Shown here: one piece after another, positions 7,622-15,349 of the stretch
Position numbering within the stretch: the stretch's first letter is position 1
Layout of the letters: every line of letters starts with the position of its first letter
Assembly (NCBI GenBank): GCA_003489165.1
Contig: DNJG01000031.1
Span: forward strand, 1-16,252
Direction of reading: 5' to 3'
Length of the DNA: 16,252 nucleotides
Source: Nitrospinota bacterium
GTDB lineage: Bacteria > Nitrospinota > Nitrospinia > UBA9942
The notes under the pieces: generated by a model
Database searches by the model: none
What the model saw: only the letters and a program-made list of their open reading frames with translations
What the model was told of the DNA's origin: nothing
Translations under genes and position numbers: made by a program

Positions 7622-7684
7622 TACCTTACTGCCCAGTCCTGCATTTAAAAACAGGTTCTGCTCAGTCCTGTCTACCAGCAAGTA
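7622..7684 (-). ncRNA. Candidate structured leader element (riboswitch-like or protein-binding) upstream of carbonic anhydrase
   Basis: In the minus-strand RNA, UACUUGCUG (7684-7676) pairs with CAGUAAGGUA (7631-7622) as nine pairs with one bulged G and one G-U, closing a domain of about 63 bases. Inside it, AGACAGG (7673-7667) pairs with CCUGUUU (7655-7649) around the loop ACUGAGCAGAA. A 13-base motif occurs twice with one mismatch: CAGGACUGAGCAG (7670-7658) and CAGGACUGGGCAG (7641-7629). An alternative fold pairs ACUG/CAGU and CCUG/CAGG. The domain abuts the terminator hairpin with one base between. I do not recognise it as a known riboswitch class. ACUGAGCAG recalls part of the NiCo riboswitch, but the size and the rest do not match. 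Confidence 0.5.
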
Positions 7685-7701
7685 GTTATTTTTAAATTTA
7701 T

Positions 7702-7728
7702 ATTATATAAACCTTTTTTTATTGTCAA
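7702..7728 (-). promoter_or_regulatory. Sigma-70-type promoter of the carbonic anhydrase cluster
   Basis: On the minus strand, a consensus -35 TTGACA (7728-7723) is followed by a consensus -10 TATAAT (7707-7702). The spacer is 15 bases, shorter than the usual 16-18; TAATAT two bases further gives a 17-base spacer. Transcription would start near 7695 and produce a leader of about 140 bases containing the structured element and terminator. Confidence 0.7.
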
Positions 7729-7749
7729 GAAAAACCTTCTGCAACCCTC

Positions 7750-7805
7750 TGTAATTATTCTGTAAATTATTAATTGACAATGTAAACTATTAGTGTAAAT
7801 ATATT
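7750..7805 (+). promoter_or_regulatory. Promoter of the XRE-cupin regulator with four TGTAA(A)-type direct repeats
   Basis: TTGACA (7774-7779) is followed after 16 bases by TAAATA (7796-7801), preceded by TG. Four copies of a TGTAA(A)NTATT-like unit begin at 7750, 7761, 7781 and 7794, bracketing the -35 and covering the -10. They lie between the two divergent promoters and could be operators for the adjacent regulator. The predicted start point is at or within a few bases of ATG 7810, so the mRNA would be leaderless or nearly so. Confidence 0.5.
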
Positions 7806-7809
7806 TTTA

Positions 7810-8355
7810 ATGATTACCATAGGGGGAAAATTAAAAGTGTTAAGGGAAAGTCAGAAATTGTCCCTGAGAGATTTAGGAGATAAGGTCGGTTTATCCGCAA
7901 GCTTTCTATCCCAGTTAGAATTGGGACAGGTATCCCCATCCATAGCCTCCCTTGAAAATATTGCCAATGCCTTAAATACGCACATAACATATTTTTTTGA
8001 CGAGCCGGAAAAGACAGACAGTGTTGTAATGAGAAAGAATGAGAGGAGGAGGATATACAGCAAGGGTTCAAAGGCAATTATACAGCCGCTTGCGCATGAG
8101 ATAAGCAAAAAAAAGATTGAACCCTTTATGCTGACTCTTGAAGTTGGCGGTGAAGGAGGAGAACATCCATACTCATCTAGACATGGAGAAGAGTTTGGAA
8201 TTATCTTGCAGGGAAAGGTCAAGTTCACACTAGAACAGAATGAATACACATTAGAGGATGGAGATAGTGTCTATTTCAATTCCACAAAACCTCACAATTG
8301 GAAAAACATAGGCAAGAAGGAGGCAATAATTATATTGGTGATTCCCGCACCATAA
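7810..8355 (+). CDS. XRE-family transcriptional regulator with C-terminal cupin domain
   Basis: A 181-residue protein with two domains. Residues about 4-64 form an HTH_3 DNA-binding domain: KLKVLRESQKLSLRDLGDKVGLSASFLSQLELGQVSPSIASLE, a classic XRE helix-turn-helix. Residues about 110-180 form a small cupin barrel: HGEEFGIILQGKVKF, then YTLEDGDSVYFNSTKPHNWKN. This resembles the PuuR/SutR-type architecture, in which the cupin senses a small ligand; the ligand here is unknown. The metal-site pattern is only partial, so metal binding is uncertain. No Shine-Dalgarno is present before ATG 7810, and the promoter position suggests a leaderless message. It is divergent from carbonic anhydrase and upstream of hyfB on the same strand, so it may control either side or itself (inference). 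Confidence 0.88.
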   Translation: MITIGGKLKVLRESQKLSLRDLGDKVGLSASFLSQLELGQVSPSIASLENIANALNTHITYFFDEPEKTDSVVMRKNERRRIYSKGSKAIIQPLAHEISKKKIEPFMLTLEVGGEGGEHPYSSRHGEEFGIILQGKVKFTLEQNEYTLEDGDSVYFNSTKPHNWKNIGKKEAIIILVIPAP

Positions 8356-8373
8356 AAAACAAAAACTTGATTA

Positions 8374-8557
8374 GCCACAGAGACACAGAGGCACAGAGAA
8401 ATAAATTAGCAAATTACAAGCACCAAATTACGAATAATGACAAATATCCAATAACCAAAATTCTGAACAGTTTGAATTTGGAAATTGAAAAATTGAAATT
8501 TATTTGTTATTTGAAATTTGGTATTTGGAATTTTTAACATCTCCGTGCCTCTGTGGC
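8374..8557. repeat. Imperfect palindromic repeat with CACAGAG terminal arms
   Basis: The left end GCCACAGAGACACAGAGG continues GCACAGAG. The right end CTCCGTGCCTCTGTGGC is its near reverse complement. Between them lies AT-rich sequence rich in CAAATTA and AAATTTG blocks that is itself roughly self-complementary. There is no transposase and no coding potential. It occupies nearly all of the 218-base gap between the XRE-cupin gene and hyfB, so any dedicated hyf promoter would lie within or beside it. Confidence 0.75.
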
Positions 8558-8573
8558 AAATTTTTATAAGCAA

Positions 8574-10628
8574 ATGAATTTATCACCTCTTATCGTTACA
8601 TATTTATCGCTATTTCTTATTGCATTTACAATAGCGTTGGTGCCTCTGTTTGCCAAACACCAAAAAATACTTATATATGTATCTTTTCCTCTCATGTCAA
8701 TAGCTTCTGCGATTGCTGTAGTGGCTGGAATATGGTCTGTGGCAATCGATACTCCCGAATCAGTTACCCTTTCTATTGGCTTGCCTGATTTGCCTTTTCA
8801 TCTGAGGCTTGACCCGTTGTCAGGCTTCTTTCTAACTACTATAGGACTCCTCAGTTTTTTTGTGTCCATCTATTCTACAGGTTATTGTAAAGGATATGCA
8901 GGTAAACGGTCGGTAACACACCTCGTAATATTTTACTCTCTTTTTATTGCAGGGATGTTTCTTGTAGTCCTATCAGACGACGCCTTCTTCTTTTTAATCT
9001 CCTGGGAACTCATGGCTATAGCGTCTTATTTTTTGGTAATGTTTGAGGATGAGCTTATAGAAAACAGGAGGGCTGCATTTTTATATCTCGTCGTTGCCCA
9101 TATTGGGGCTCTTGCCATACTTTTATCTTTCGGTGTATTGGCAGGTGCAACCGGCCTTGAGAGTTTTAGCGGTTATACATTTGATGCAATGAGACAGACG
9201 GAGTTCCCTCTTAAATGGGCAACCGTTGCATTCCTCCTCGCATTTTTTGGATTTTCCGCAAAGGCAGGTGTGATTCCACTTCATGTATGGCTGCCTGAGG
9301 CACATCCTGCCGCCCCTTCCAATGTCTCTGCATTAATGAGCGGTGTTATGCTAAAGACGGCTATTTACGGTATAATCCGTGTAACCTTTGACCTGATTAG
9401 AGTCTTTCCCTTGTGGTGGGGAGCTATGGTGCTTATCCTTGGTCTTATTACAGCCATCATGGGAATATTATATGCCATTATGCAAAATGACATTAAACGT
9501 ATGCTGGCATATTCATCAGTAGAAAATATCGGTGTTATACTCATAGGAATCGGATTGGCAATTATCTTTACATCGTTTCATATCCCTGTACTTGCAGCCC
9601 TCTCACTAACGGCAGTATTTTACCACTCTATCAACCACGCCATGTTTAAGGGGTTGCTATTTATGGGTGCAGGTGCCCTGCTCCATGCCACACATAAAAA
9701 AAATATGGATGAGATGGGCGGGCTTATCCACTATATGCCATGGACCAGCACACTTTTTCTCATAGGCTCTATATCTATATCAGCCCTTCCTCCATTTAAT
9801 GGATTTATATCTGAATGGCTTTTATTCCAGGCATTCCTTCTTTCTCCGTCACTTAACAGCCCGTTACTGAACTTGCTAATTCCAATGGGTGCCGCCCTCC
9901 TTGCATTAACTGCCGCACTTGTAGCCGCATGCTTTGTAAAGGCATTTGGAATAACATTTTTAGGACACTGGCGGGGACACCATCATCCTCCCTTACAAAA
10001 GATGGGATTAGAAGTGAACTGGCCAATGCGTATAGGCATGATACTCCCTGCCCTTATGTGTCTTATACTCGGCATCTTACCGGCTATGGTAATTGAATGG
10101 ATGGATAAAATATCAGATGAACTCGTAGGTGGAAAGATTGCTACGACAGCCGGGGCATTTGGCTGGTTATGGCTTACACCGGTTGCCCACGAAAGGGCAT
10201 CCTATTCGGGTGCCATTGTTTTCTTGTGGATAATAGTTGTTGTCATGCTGGTGTATATCTTACTTCACATCCGAAAGACTGCTATACACAGGGTTCCATT
10301 GTGGGATTGCGGCTTTGAAAAGATTACTCCACGAATGCAGTATAATGCTGCATCATTTTCCATGCCTATCAGAAGGATATTTGGATTTCTCTTTAATATC
10401 AGGGAACAGGTAAGATTAAGCACATCAACAATATCCCCCTCTTTCCCGAATAGATTATACTATCGCCTTCGTATAAGAGACCGTTTCTGGGGCTGGATAT
10501 ATAGACCGATAAGTGAGTCAAGTTATTGGATATCCCGAAAGTTCGGAAGGCTCCAGCAGGGGTATATTCATGTTTACCTGATTTACTCATTTATAACCAT
10601 TATAATATTACTGATATTTGCAAGATGA
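8574..10628 (+). CDS. hyfB: Hyf/Ehr complex antiporter-like membrane subunit HyfB (NuoL family)
   Basis: About 684 residues, polytopic, close to E. coli HyfB (about 670). The Proton_antipo_M core is clear: SWELMAIASYF with E145, SAKAGVIPLHVWLPEAHPAAPSNVSALMSGVMLKTAIYG with K230, and NDIKRMLAYSSVENIG. E145 and K230 sit where NuoL has its key channel Glu and Lys, so ion pumping is plausible. The hydrophobic core is followed by a basic stretch with DCGFEKITPRMQYNAASFSMPIR, typical of HyfB/HycC, and a final membrane helix. I prefer ATG 8574 over GTG 8553 because the latter lies in the right arm of the repeat; neither has a convincing Shine-Dalgarno. It overlaps hyfC by ATGA. Confidence 0.9.
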   Translation: MNLSPLIVTYLSLFLIAFTIALVPLFAKHQKILIYVSFPLMSIASAIAVVAGIWSVAIDTPESVTLSIGLPDLPFHLRLDPLSGFFLTTIGLLSFFVSIYSTGYCKGYAGKRSVTHLVIFYSLFIAGMFLVVLSDDAFFFLISWELMAIASYFLVMFEDELIENRRAAFLYLVVAHIGALAILLSFGVLAGATGLESFSGYTFDAMRQTEFPLKWATVAFLLAFFGFSAKAGVIPLHVWLPEAHPAAPSNVSALMSGVMLKTAIYGIIRVTFDLIRVFPLWWGAMVLILGLITAIMGILYAIMQNDIKRMLAYSSVENIGVILIGIGLAIIFTSFHIPVLAALSLTAVFYHSINHAMFKGLLFMGAGALLHATHKKNMDEMGGLIHYMPWTSTLFLIGSISISALPPFNGFISEWLLFQAFLLSPSLNSPLLNLLIPMGAALLALTAALVAACFVKAFGITFLGHWRGHHHPPLQKMGLEVNWPMRIGMILPALMCLILGILPAMVIEWMDKISDELVGGKIATTAGAFGWLWLTPVAHERASYSGAIVFLWIIVVVMLVYILLHIRKTAIHRVPLWDCGFEKITPRMQYNAASFSMPIRRIFGFLFNIREQVRLSTSTISPSFPNRLYYRLRIRDRFWGWIYRPISESSYWISRKFGRLQQGYIHVYLIYSFITIIILLIFAR

Positions 10629-11572
10629 TAGAACTCTATCCGTTCATAATAGAAGCAATCCAGATTGTCATTGTCCTTTTATTTGCCCCTTTATTTGTCG
10701 GATGGGTAAGGATGTTAAAGTGCTGGTTTCAGGGACGCACATCTGCCGGACTGTTTCAGCCTTACAGGGGCATCTTAAAACTCTTCCATAAAGATGTTAT
10801 ATTGGCTGAAAATGCATCATGGCTCTTCCGTTTTACGCCATATCTTGTTTTCGGAGTTACTGTTCTTGCGGGGGGGATTATACCAATTATCTCTTTAACC
10901 CTTCCTTTTGCAACAGTAGCCGATGTTATTGCAATAGTAGCTCTATTTGCTATAGTAAGGTTTTTTACTGCGTTGGCGGGAATGGATATTGGCACAGCTT
11001 TTGGTGGCATGGGCTCAAGCCGTGAGATGATGATAGGCTCACTTGCCGAACCTGCGATGCTTATGGCAATTTTTACAGTATCATTGATCAGCCAGACCAC
11101 ATCCCTCTCCAATATGGCAGATGTGGTCATCCATAAAGAATTTATCTTAAGGCCTTCAATGGCGTTTGCATTATTGGCATTTGTATTGATTTCGCTTGCA
11201 GAAACAGGGAGGATCCCTGTGGATAATCCCGCCACACACCTTGAATTAACTATGATACATGAGGCAATGATATTAGAGTATTCAGGCAGACACCTTGCCC
11301 TTATTGAATGGGCAGGGATGATCAAACTTTTCCTTTTTACAACAATCGGGATAGCATCATTTTTCCCGTGGGGGATATCAACATCGGTAAATTTAATTAA
11401 TATATCAGCCGGTATCATCTTTCTGATACTTAAAATGGGATTTTTGGGCATTGGGCTTATATTGATAGAGACAGGTCTTGCAAAGATGAGGATCTTTCGT
11501 GTCCCTGAGTTTTTAGGAAGTGCATTTTTATTATCTACCCTTGGAATGCTTTCATACTTTATATTGGAGTAA
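10625..11572 (+). CDS. hyfC: Hyf/Ehr complex membrane subunit HyfC (NuoH family)
   Basis: A 315-residue membrane protein of the NuoH/HycD family, which connects the peripheral arm to the antiporter-like subunits. Signature stretches are FQPYRGILKLFHKD near residue 40, TALAGMDIGTAFGGMGSSRE in the middle, and AETGRIPVDNPATHLELTMIHEAMILEYSG, the NuoH-type acidic loop near the quinone or partner interface. About eight hydrophobic segments are visible. The start is ATG 10625, overlapping the hyfB stop (ATGA); an upstream in-frame extension to 10526 lies wholly inside hyfB and is rejected. The gene lacks its own strong ribosome site, consistent with coupled translation. Confidence 0.92.
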   Translation: MIELYPFIIEAIQIVIVLLFAPLFVGWVRMLKCWFQGRTSAGLFQPYRGILKLFHKDVILAENASWLFRFTPYLVFGVTVLAGGIIPIISLTLPFATVADVIAIVALFAIVRFFTALAGMDIGTAFGGMGSSREMMIGSLAEPAMLMAIFTVSLISQTTSLSNMADVVIHKEFILRPSMAFALLAFVLISLAETGRIPVDNPATHLELTMIHEAMILEYSGRHLALIEWAGMIKLFLFTTIGIASFFPWGISTSVNLINISAGIIFLILKMGFLGIGLILIETGLAKMRIFRVPEFLGSAFLLSTLGMLSYFILE

Positions 11573-11581
11573 TTTTCATTC

Positions 11582-12247
11582 ATGTCTATAAACCTTGCGG
11601 CACAGGTAAATAGTATCATGGCTGCACTTATACTCCTTACATCCTTTGGGCTTCTTGTCCAGAGAAGGATGTATGGACTCCTCCATTTATTTGCATGGCA
11701 GGGACTCTTTCTATCTATAAGCACAGCAATAGTGGGGTATGTATCAGGTTCTCATCACCTGTATATCTCGTCTATTTTAACACTTGCATTAAAAGTAATT
11801 CTAATACCATATATTCTGCACTTTCTTATGAAGCAACTGCATATCCATAAAGAGGTGGAGCAGCTGGTAAATGTCCCCACTATTATGCTGATTGGTATTG
11901 CACTTGTGATATTTTCATACTATTTGACCGCACCTATTCGTGAGCTTTCAACACTGGTAACCCGTTCTACCCTTGCTGTTGCACTTGCTACTGTCATGCT
12001 CGGTCTTTTGATGATGATTACAAGAAGACATGCCGTTACACAAATAATAGGATTCCTGGCATTAGAGAATGGCCTATTCTTTGCCGCTACAAGTGCAACC
12101 TACGGTATGCCTCTGGTTGTAGAGCTTGGAGTGGCACTGGATATTTTAATAGCTGCATTCATCTTTGGGATATTTTTCTTTCAGATTCGCACAACCTTTG
12201 ACAGTCTGGATGTAGAACAGATGACAAAATTGAAGGAGGAGGATTGA
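11582..12247 (+). CDS. hyfE: Hyf/Ehr complex membrane subunit HyfE (NuoK-like)
   Basis: A 221-residue, strongly hydrophobic protein with about seven helices, matching hydrogenase-4 component E in length (about 216). The segment QIIGFLALENGLFFAATSATYGMPLVVELGVALDIL is the family's NuoK-like core, with Glu in the membrane (ALENG and VELG). It starts nine bases after hyfC with a GGAG about 12 bases upstream, and its stop overlaps the hyfF TTG start. In the complex it would form part of the proton path between the NuoH-like and antiporter-like subunits (family knowledge). Confidence 0.88.
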   Translation: MSINLAAQVNSIMAALILLTSFGLLVQRRMYGLLHLFAWQGLFLSISTAIVGYVSGSHHLYISSILTLALKVILIPYILHFLMKQLHIHKEVEQLVNVPTIMLIGIALVIFSYYLTAPIRELSTLVTRSTLAVALATVMLGLLMMITRRHAVTQIIGFLALENGLFFAATSATYGMPLVVELGVALDILIAAFIFGIFFFQIRTTFDSLDVEQMTKLKEED

Positions 12248-13692
12248 CACTTTTAATCTTACTCAGCGTATCATTCATTTCAGCAGTTGTCCTCGCCTTT
12301 GTCGGGGATAGAAAGTTCGCACCTGAAATAAATATTCTTGGTTCTGCAGCGACTTTTGCTGCCGGGGTTGGACTGGCTATAGAGGTCTATATGCATGGGC
12401 CAATGGTTGCAGGTAATAAATTTTTCTTTGTTGATGCCTTTAATGTTTATCTGGCCGTCCTTACATCATTTGTCTCTATGACAACGGCTGTCTTTAGCAG
12501 GAGATATATGAGATGGGAAAGGGAACACGGACGCGTTGGTCATTGGGGTATGAGATTTTATCATGCCATGTTTCAACTCTTCATCTTTGCCATGCTTTTG
12601 GCACTTCTGACAAACAATGTTGGTGTCTTATGGATAGCAATGGAACTTGCCACTCTGTCTACAGTCTTACTTGTCTCACTCTATCGCACACCGACTGCTA
12701 TTGAGGCGGCATGGAAATATTTTATCCTCTGCGGTGTAGGAATTGCCCTGGCGCTATTTGGAACAGTACTTCTTTATTTTGCTGCAGAAAAAGTTTTAGG
12801 CGAGGGCGGTGAGGCACTCCTATGGACAAACTTAAGTCAGGTAAGTGATAAACTTGAGCCGACTGTCCTTTCACTTGCCTTTGTATTTCTGATGGTCGGA
12901 TATGGCACAAAGGTTGGTCTTGCCCCTCTTCACAACTGGCTTCCAGACGCACATAGCGAAGGACCCACACCTATATCAGCAGTCCTTTCAGGTCTTCTGC
13001 TTAATATTGCACTCTACGCATTGGTAAGATGTAAGGTTCTTGTAGATGGTGCTACAGGTACTCATCAGGCAGGTTATATAATGATGGGGTTTGGGCTTCT
13101 CTCCATTTTAGTGGCTGCTTTTTCGCTCCTGAGACAGAAAGATATAAAACGGATGTTTGCATATTCATCTATAGAGCATATGGGCATAGCAACCTTTGCT
13201 TTCGGTCTTGGCGGACAAATCGCCACCTTTGGCGCACTTTTGCATATGCTTGTTCACAGTCTGACAAAGTCGTCAATATTTTTTACAGCAGGGCATGCCT
13301 CCCAGATGCACAGAACACAGGAGATGGATAAGATAAAAGGGCTTCTTAAGGGAAATCCCCTTGTCGGATGGGGGCTGATGTTTGGAGTCATGGCTATTGT
13401 AGGAATGCCTCCATTCGGGGTTTTTGTAAGCGAGTTTTTAATACTGACCGCAACAATGAAAGATGCGCCGCTTTTAACCCCCTTACTCTTAATCGGGATT
13501 GGAGTTGCATTTGCAGCCCTTTTCAGAAGAGTTCAACCAATGGTTGCAGGACTAATCCCTGCAAACCAGCATCCATTAAAGGCAGCCCATATACCCGTCA
13601 TCCTGCACCTGGTATTGGTTCTCATTATAGGATTATATATGCCAGATTTTCTCTCACAGTGGTTTCATACGGCAGTGGAGTTATTAAAATGA
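12244..13692 (+). CDS. hyfF: Hyf/Ehr complex antiporter-like membrane subunit HyfF (NuoN/M family), TTG start
   Basis: A 482-residue membrane protein with a Proton_antipo_M core: WIAMELATLSTVLLVSLYR with E134, GTKVGLAPLHNWLPDAHSEGPTPISAVLSG with K223, and KDIKRMFAYSSIEHMGIATFAFG. These match the Glu and Lys of ion-translocating NuoM/N-type subunits, so the complex has two antiporter-like modules here (HyfB and HyfF). The start codon is TTG 12244, immediately preceded by GAAGGAGGAGGA and overlapping the hyfE TGA; no ATG lies at a sensible distance. The stop overlaps the hyfG ATG (ATGA). A third antiporter subunit (HyfD) is absent. Confidence 0.9.
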   Translation: MTLLILLSVSFISAVVLAFVGDRKFAPEINILGSAATFAAGVGLAIEVYMHGPMVAGNKFFFVDAFNVYLAVLTSFVSMTTAVFSRRYMRWEREHGRVGHWGMRFYHAMFQLFIFAMLLALLTNNVGVLWIAMELATLSTVLLVSLYRTPTAIEAAWKYFILCGVGIALALFGTVLLYFAAEKVLGEGGEALLWTNLSQVSDKLEPTVLSLAFVFLMVGYGTKVGLAPLHNWLPDAHSEGPTPISAVLSGLLLNIALYALVRCKVLVDGATGTHQAGYIMMGFGLLSILVAAFSLLRQKDIKRMFAYSSIEHMGIATFAFGLGGQIATFGALLHMLVHSLTKSSIFFTAGHASQMHRTQEMDKIKGLLKGNPLVGWGLMFGVMAIVGMPPFGVFVSEFLILTATMKDAPLLTPLLLIGIGVAFAALFRRVQPMVAGLIPANQHPLKAAHIPVILHLVLVLIIGLYMPDFLSQWFHTAVELLK

Positions 13693-15260
13693 ATGTACTA
13701 ATACAAATAACAACCTCTATTCTTGGCTCAGATGCAAGACAGGATAACAGCCAGTATCCTGCCACTATGCCACTCTATCAAATCCCCAAAGAACGGTTTG
13801 CAGAGGCGGCAAAGTCAATGAAGACTGCCGGGGCAAGGCTTGTTGCAGAATGGGCGACTGATGAGACTTCCTTTGGCAAAGGATTCGGCATTTATGTCTG
13901 TTATGCAAAAGATTCAGAGTATCTGATTGTAAAAACATACACACCTCTAAATGACCCCACATTTCCAAGTCTTACGAAGAAGTTTGTCCCTGCCTATCGT
14001 TTTGAAAGGCAGATGAGAAGTCTTATGGGCGTTGTCCCTCTGGAGCATCCAGATTCACGGCCATGGATAAAGCATGAGGACTGGCCGGAGAATGTCTATC
14101 CACTTAGAAAGTCCTTTGATGCCTCAAAGCCCATCCCCAGAGTAAAAGGTGAATATCAATGGATACGGGCTGAAGGTGAAGGTGTCTATGAGATACCTGT
14201 GGGGCCAGTCCATGCAGGGATTATTGAGCCGGGACATTTCAGATTTCAGGCAGTTGGTGAGGATGTAATCAATCTTGAGGAGAAACTTGGCTATGTCCAC
14301 AAGGGTATAGAAAAGAGATTTGAATCTATTTCATGGGAGGATGGGGCAAAACTTGCAGGGAGAGTATCAGGTGATTCTACCGTTGCCCATGCCTTATGTT
14401 ATTCTCATGCAGTGGAATCAATGACAGGATGCAATCCGCATGGAAGGGCATTATGGCTGAGGGCATTGATGCTTGAACGGGAGAGGATTGCAAACCATCT
14501 CGGAGATATAGGGGCAATCTGTAATGATGCAGCATTTGCATTTATGCTATATCAACTCACAATTCTTAAAGAAAAACTCCTTCGCACAAACTTAAAAATC
14601 TTCGGTCACAGGTTTATGATGGACAAGATTATACCGGGCGGAACAAGTGTGGATATAAACAAAGATGCTAAAAAAGAAATATTGGCAGAAATGGATTGGC
14701 TTACAAATGAATTTGAAAGGCTTGTTACTATCTATGATGAAAATCCGTCTCTTGAGGACAGGGTAAGGGACACAGGGATTTTACCTCCTGAAAAGGCAAA
14801 GGAATTATGTGTTGTCGGATTTGTAGCAAGGGCAAGTGGTCAGGAGATGGACTGCCGTATCCTGAGCCCCTTCCCACCCTACGACCGTATTGTCCCGAAA
14901 ATGACAGTCCTCGGTTCGGGTGATGTCCATGCACGGGGGTGGGTCAGGGTTGAGGAGGTAAGAGATTCTATTAGATTAATCAGGGAGATATTGAATAGCC
15001 TTCCAGAAGGTAAAATCAGAGAAGGCTTTACGCCTCCATCACCTGATAAGTCTGGTTTTGCAATTGTAGAGGGGTGGAGAGGTGAGATTGTCTATTGGGT
15101 TCAGTCATGTCCAAAGGGCGGGATCAACAGGTGCATGGTTAGAGACCCATCCACTGTAAACTGGATTGCACTTGAGGAGGCAATTCATGGGAATATTGTC
15201 CCTGATTTCCCGCTTTGTAACAAAAGTTTTAATCAATCATATTCGGGGCATGACTTGTAA
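13689..15260 (+). CDS. hyfG: Hydrogenase-like large subunit HyfG (NuoCD-like fusion) without NiFe ligands
   Basis: A 523-residue protein. Residues about 1-150 are NuoC-like (30-kDa type), with RSLMGVVPLEHPDSRPW. Residues about 160-523 are NuoD/group-4 hydrogenase large-subunit-like, with GPVHAGIIEPGHFRFQ, GEDVINLEEKLGYVHKGIEK and ERERIANHLGDIGAI. In true group-4 hydrogenases the first motif is RVCGxC; here it is RVSGDS, with S227 and S230 replacing both Cys. The C-terminal DPCxxC is DFPLCNKS, keeping only C510. The NiFe cofactor therefore cannot be bound in the known way. The sequence fits energy-converting-hydrogenase-related (Ehr) complexes, whose substrate is not established. The start at ATG 13689 overlaps the hyfF stop; a longer open frame to 13368 lies inside hyfF. 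Confidence 0.9.
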   Translation: MNVLIQITTSILGSDARQDNSQYPATMPLYQIPKERFAEAAKSMKTAGARLVAEWATDETSFGKGFGIYVCYAKDSEYLIVKTYTPLNDPTFPSLTKKFVPAYRFERQMRSLMGVVPLEHPDSRPWIKHEDWPENVYPLRKSFDASKPIPRVKGEYQWIRAEGEGVYEIPVGPVHAGIIEPGHFRFQAVGEDVINLEEKLGYVHKGIEKRFESISWEDGAKLAGRVSGDSTVAHALCYSHAVESMTGCNPHGRALWLRALMLERERIANHLGDIGAICNDAAFAFMLYQLTILKEKLLRTNLKIFGHRFMMDKIIPGGTSVDINKDAKKEILAEMDWLTNEFERLVTIYDENPSLEDRVRDTGILPPEKAKELCVVGFVARASGQEMDCRILSPFPPYDRIVPKMTVLGSGDVHARGWVRVEEVRDSIRLIREILNSLPEGKIREGFTPPSPDKSGFAIVEGWRGEIVYWVQSCPKGGINRCMVRDPSTVNWIALEEAIHGNIVPDFPLCNKSFNQSYSGHDL

Positions 15261-15349
15261 CAATTGAAGATTGACGATTGAAAATTGACAAAGGATTTAT
15301 TTATTTTTCAATATTCAATCTGCAATATTCAATCTTCAATCCTTAATCT
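15261..15349. repeat. AT-rich imperfect palindromic repeat between hyfG and hyfI
   Basis: ATTGAAGATTGA (15263-15274) has an exact reverse complement at 15329-15340. Additional GATTGAAAATTG-like and CAATATTCAAT-like units extend the arms around a short T-rich centre. It fills the whole gap between two genes whose products form one module. It leaves hyfI with no visible Shine-Dalgarno, and the transcript could fold into a long hairpin. Confidence 0.75.

Noticed and set aside
7622..7684. Assignment of the leader as a NiCo (czcD) riboswitch
   Set aside because: Only a short ACUGAGCAG match; the domain is too short and the expected four-way junction and conserved segments are not apparent.
8574..10628. 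DabB of a DabAB inorganic-carbon pump, suggested by the nearby carbonic anhydrase
   Set aside because: No DabA (DUF2309) gene is present, and the gene is followed by hyfC-E-F-G-I, fixing it as HyfB.
10762..11724. 320-codon open frame on the minus strand opposite hyfC and hyfE
   Set aside because: It is a shadow of the strongly supported NuoH-like and HyfE genes, with no recognisable domain.
13368..13688. Upstream extension of the hyfG frame
   Set aside because: It is inside hyfF in another frame; ATG 13689 with an ATGA overlap and a family-like N terminus is the better start.
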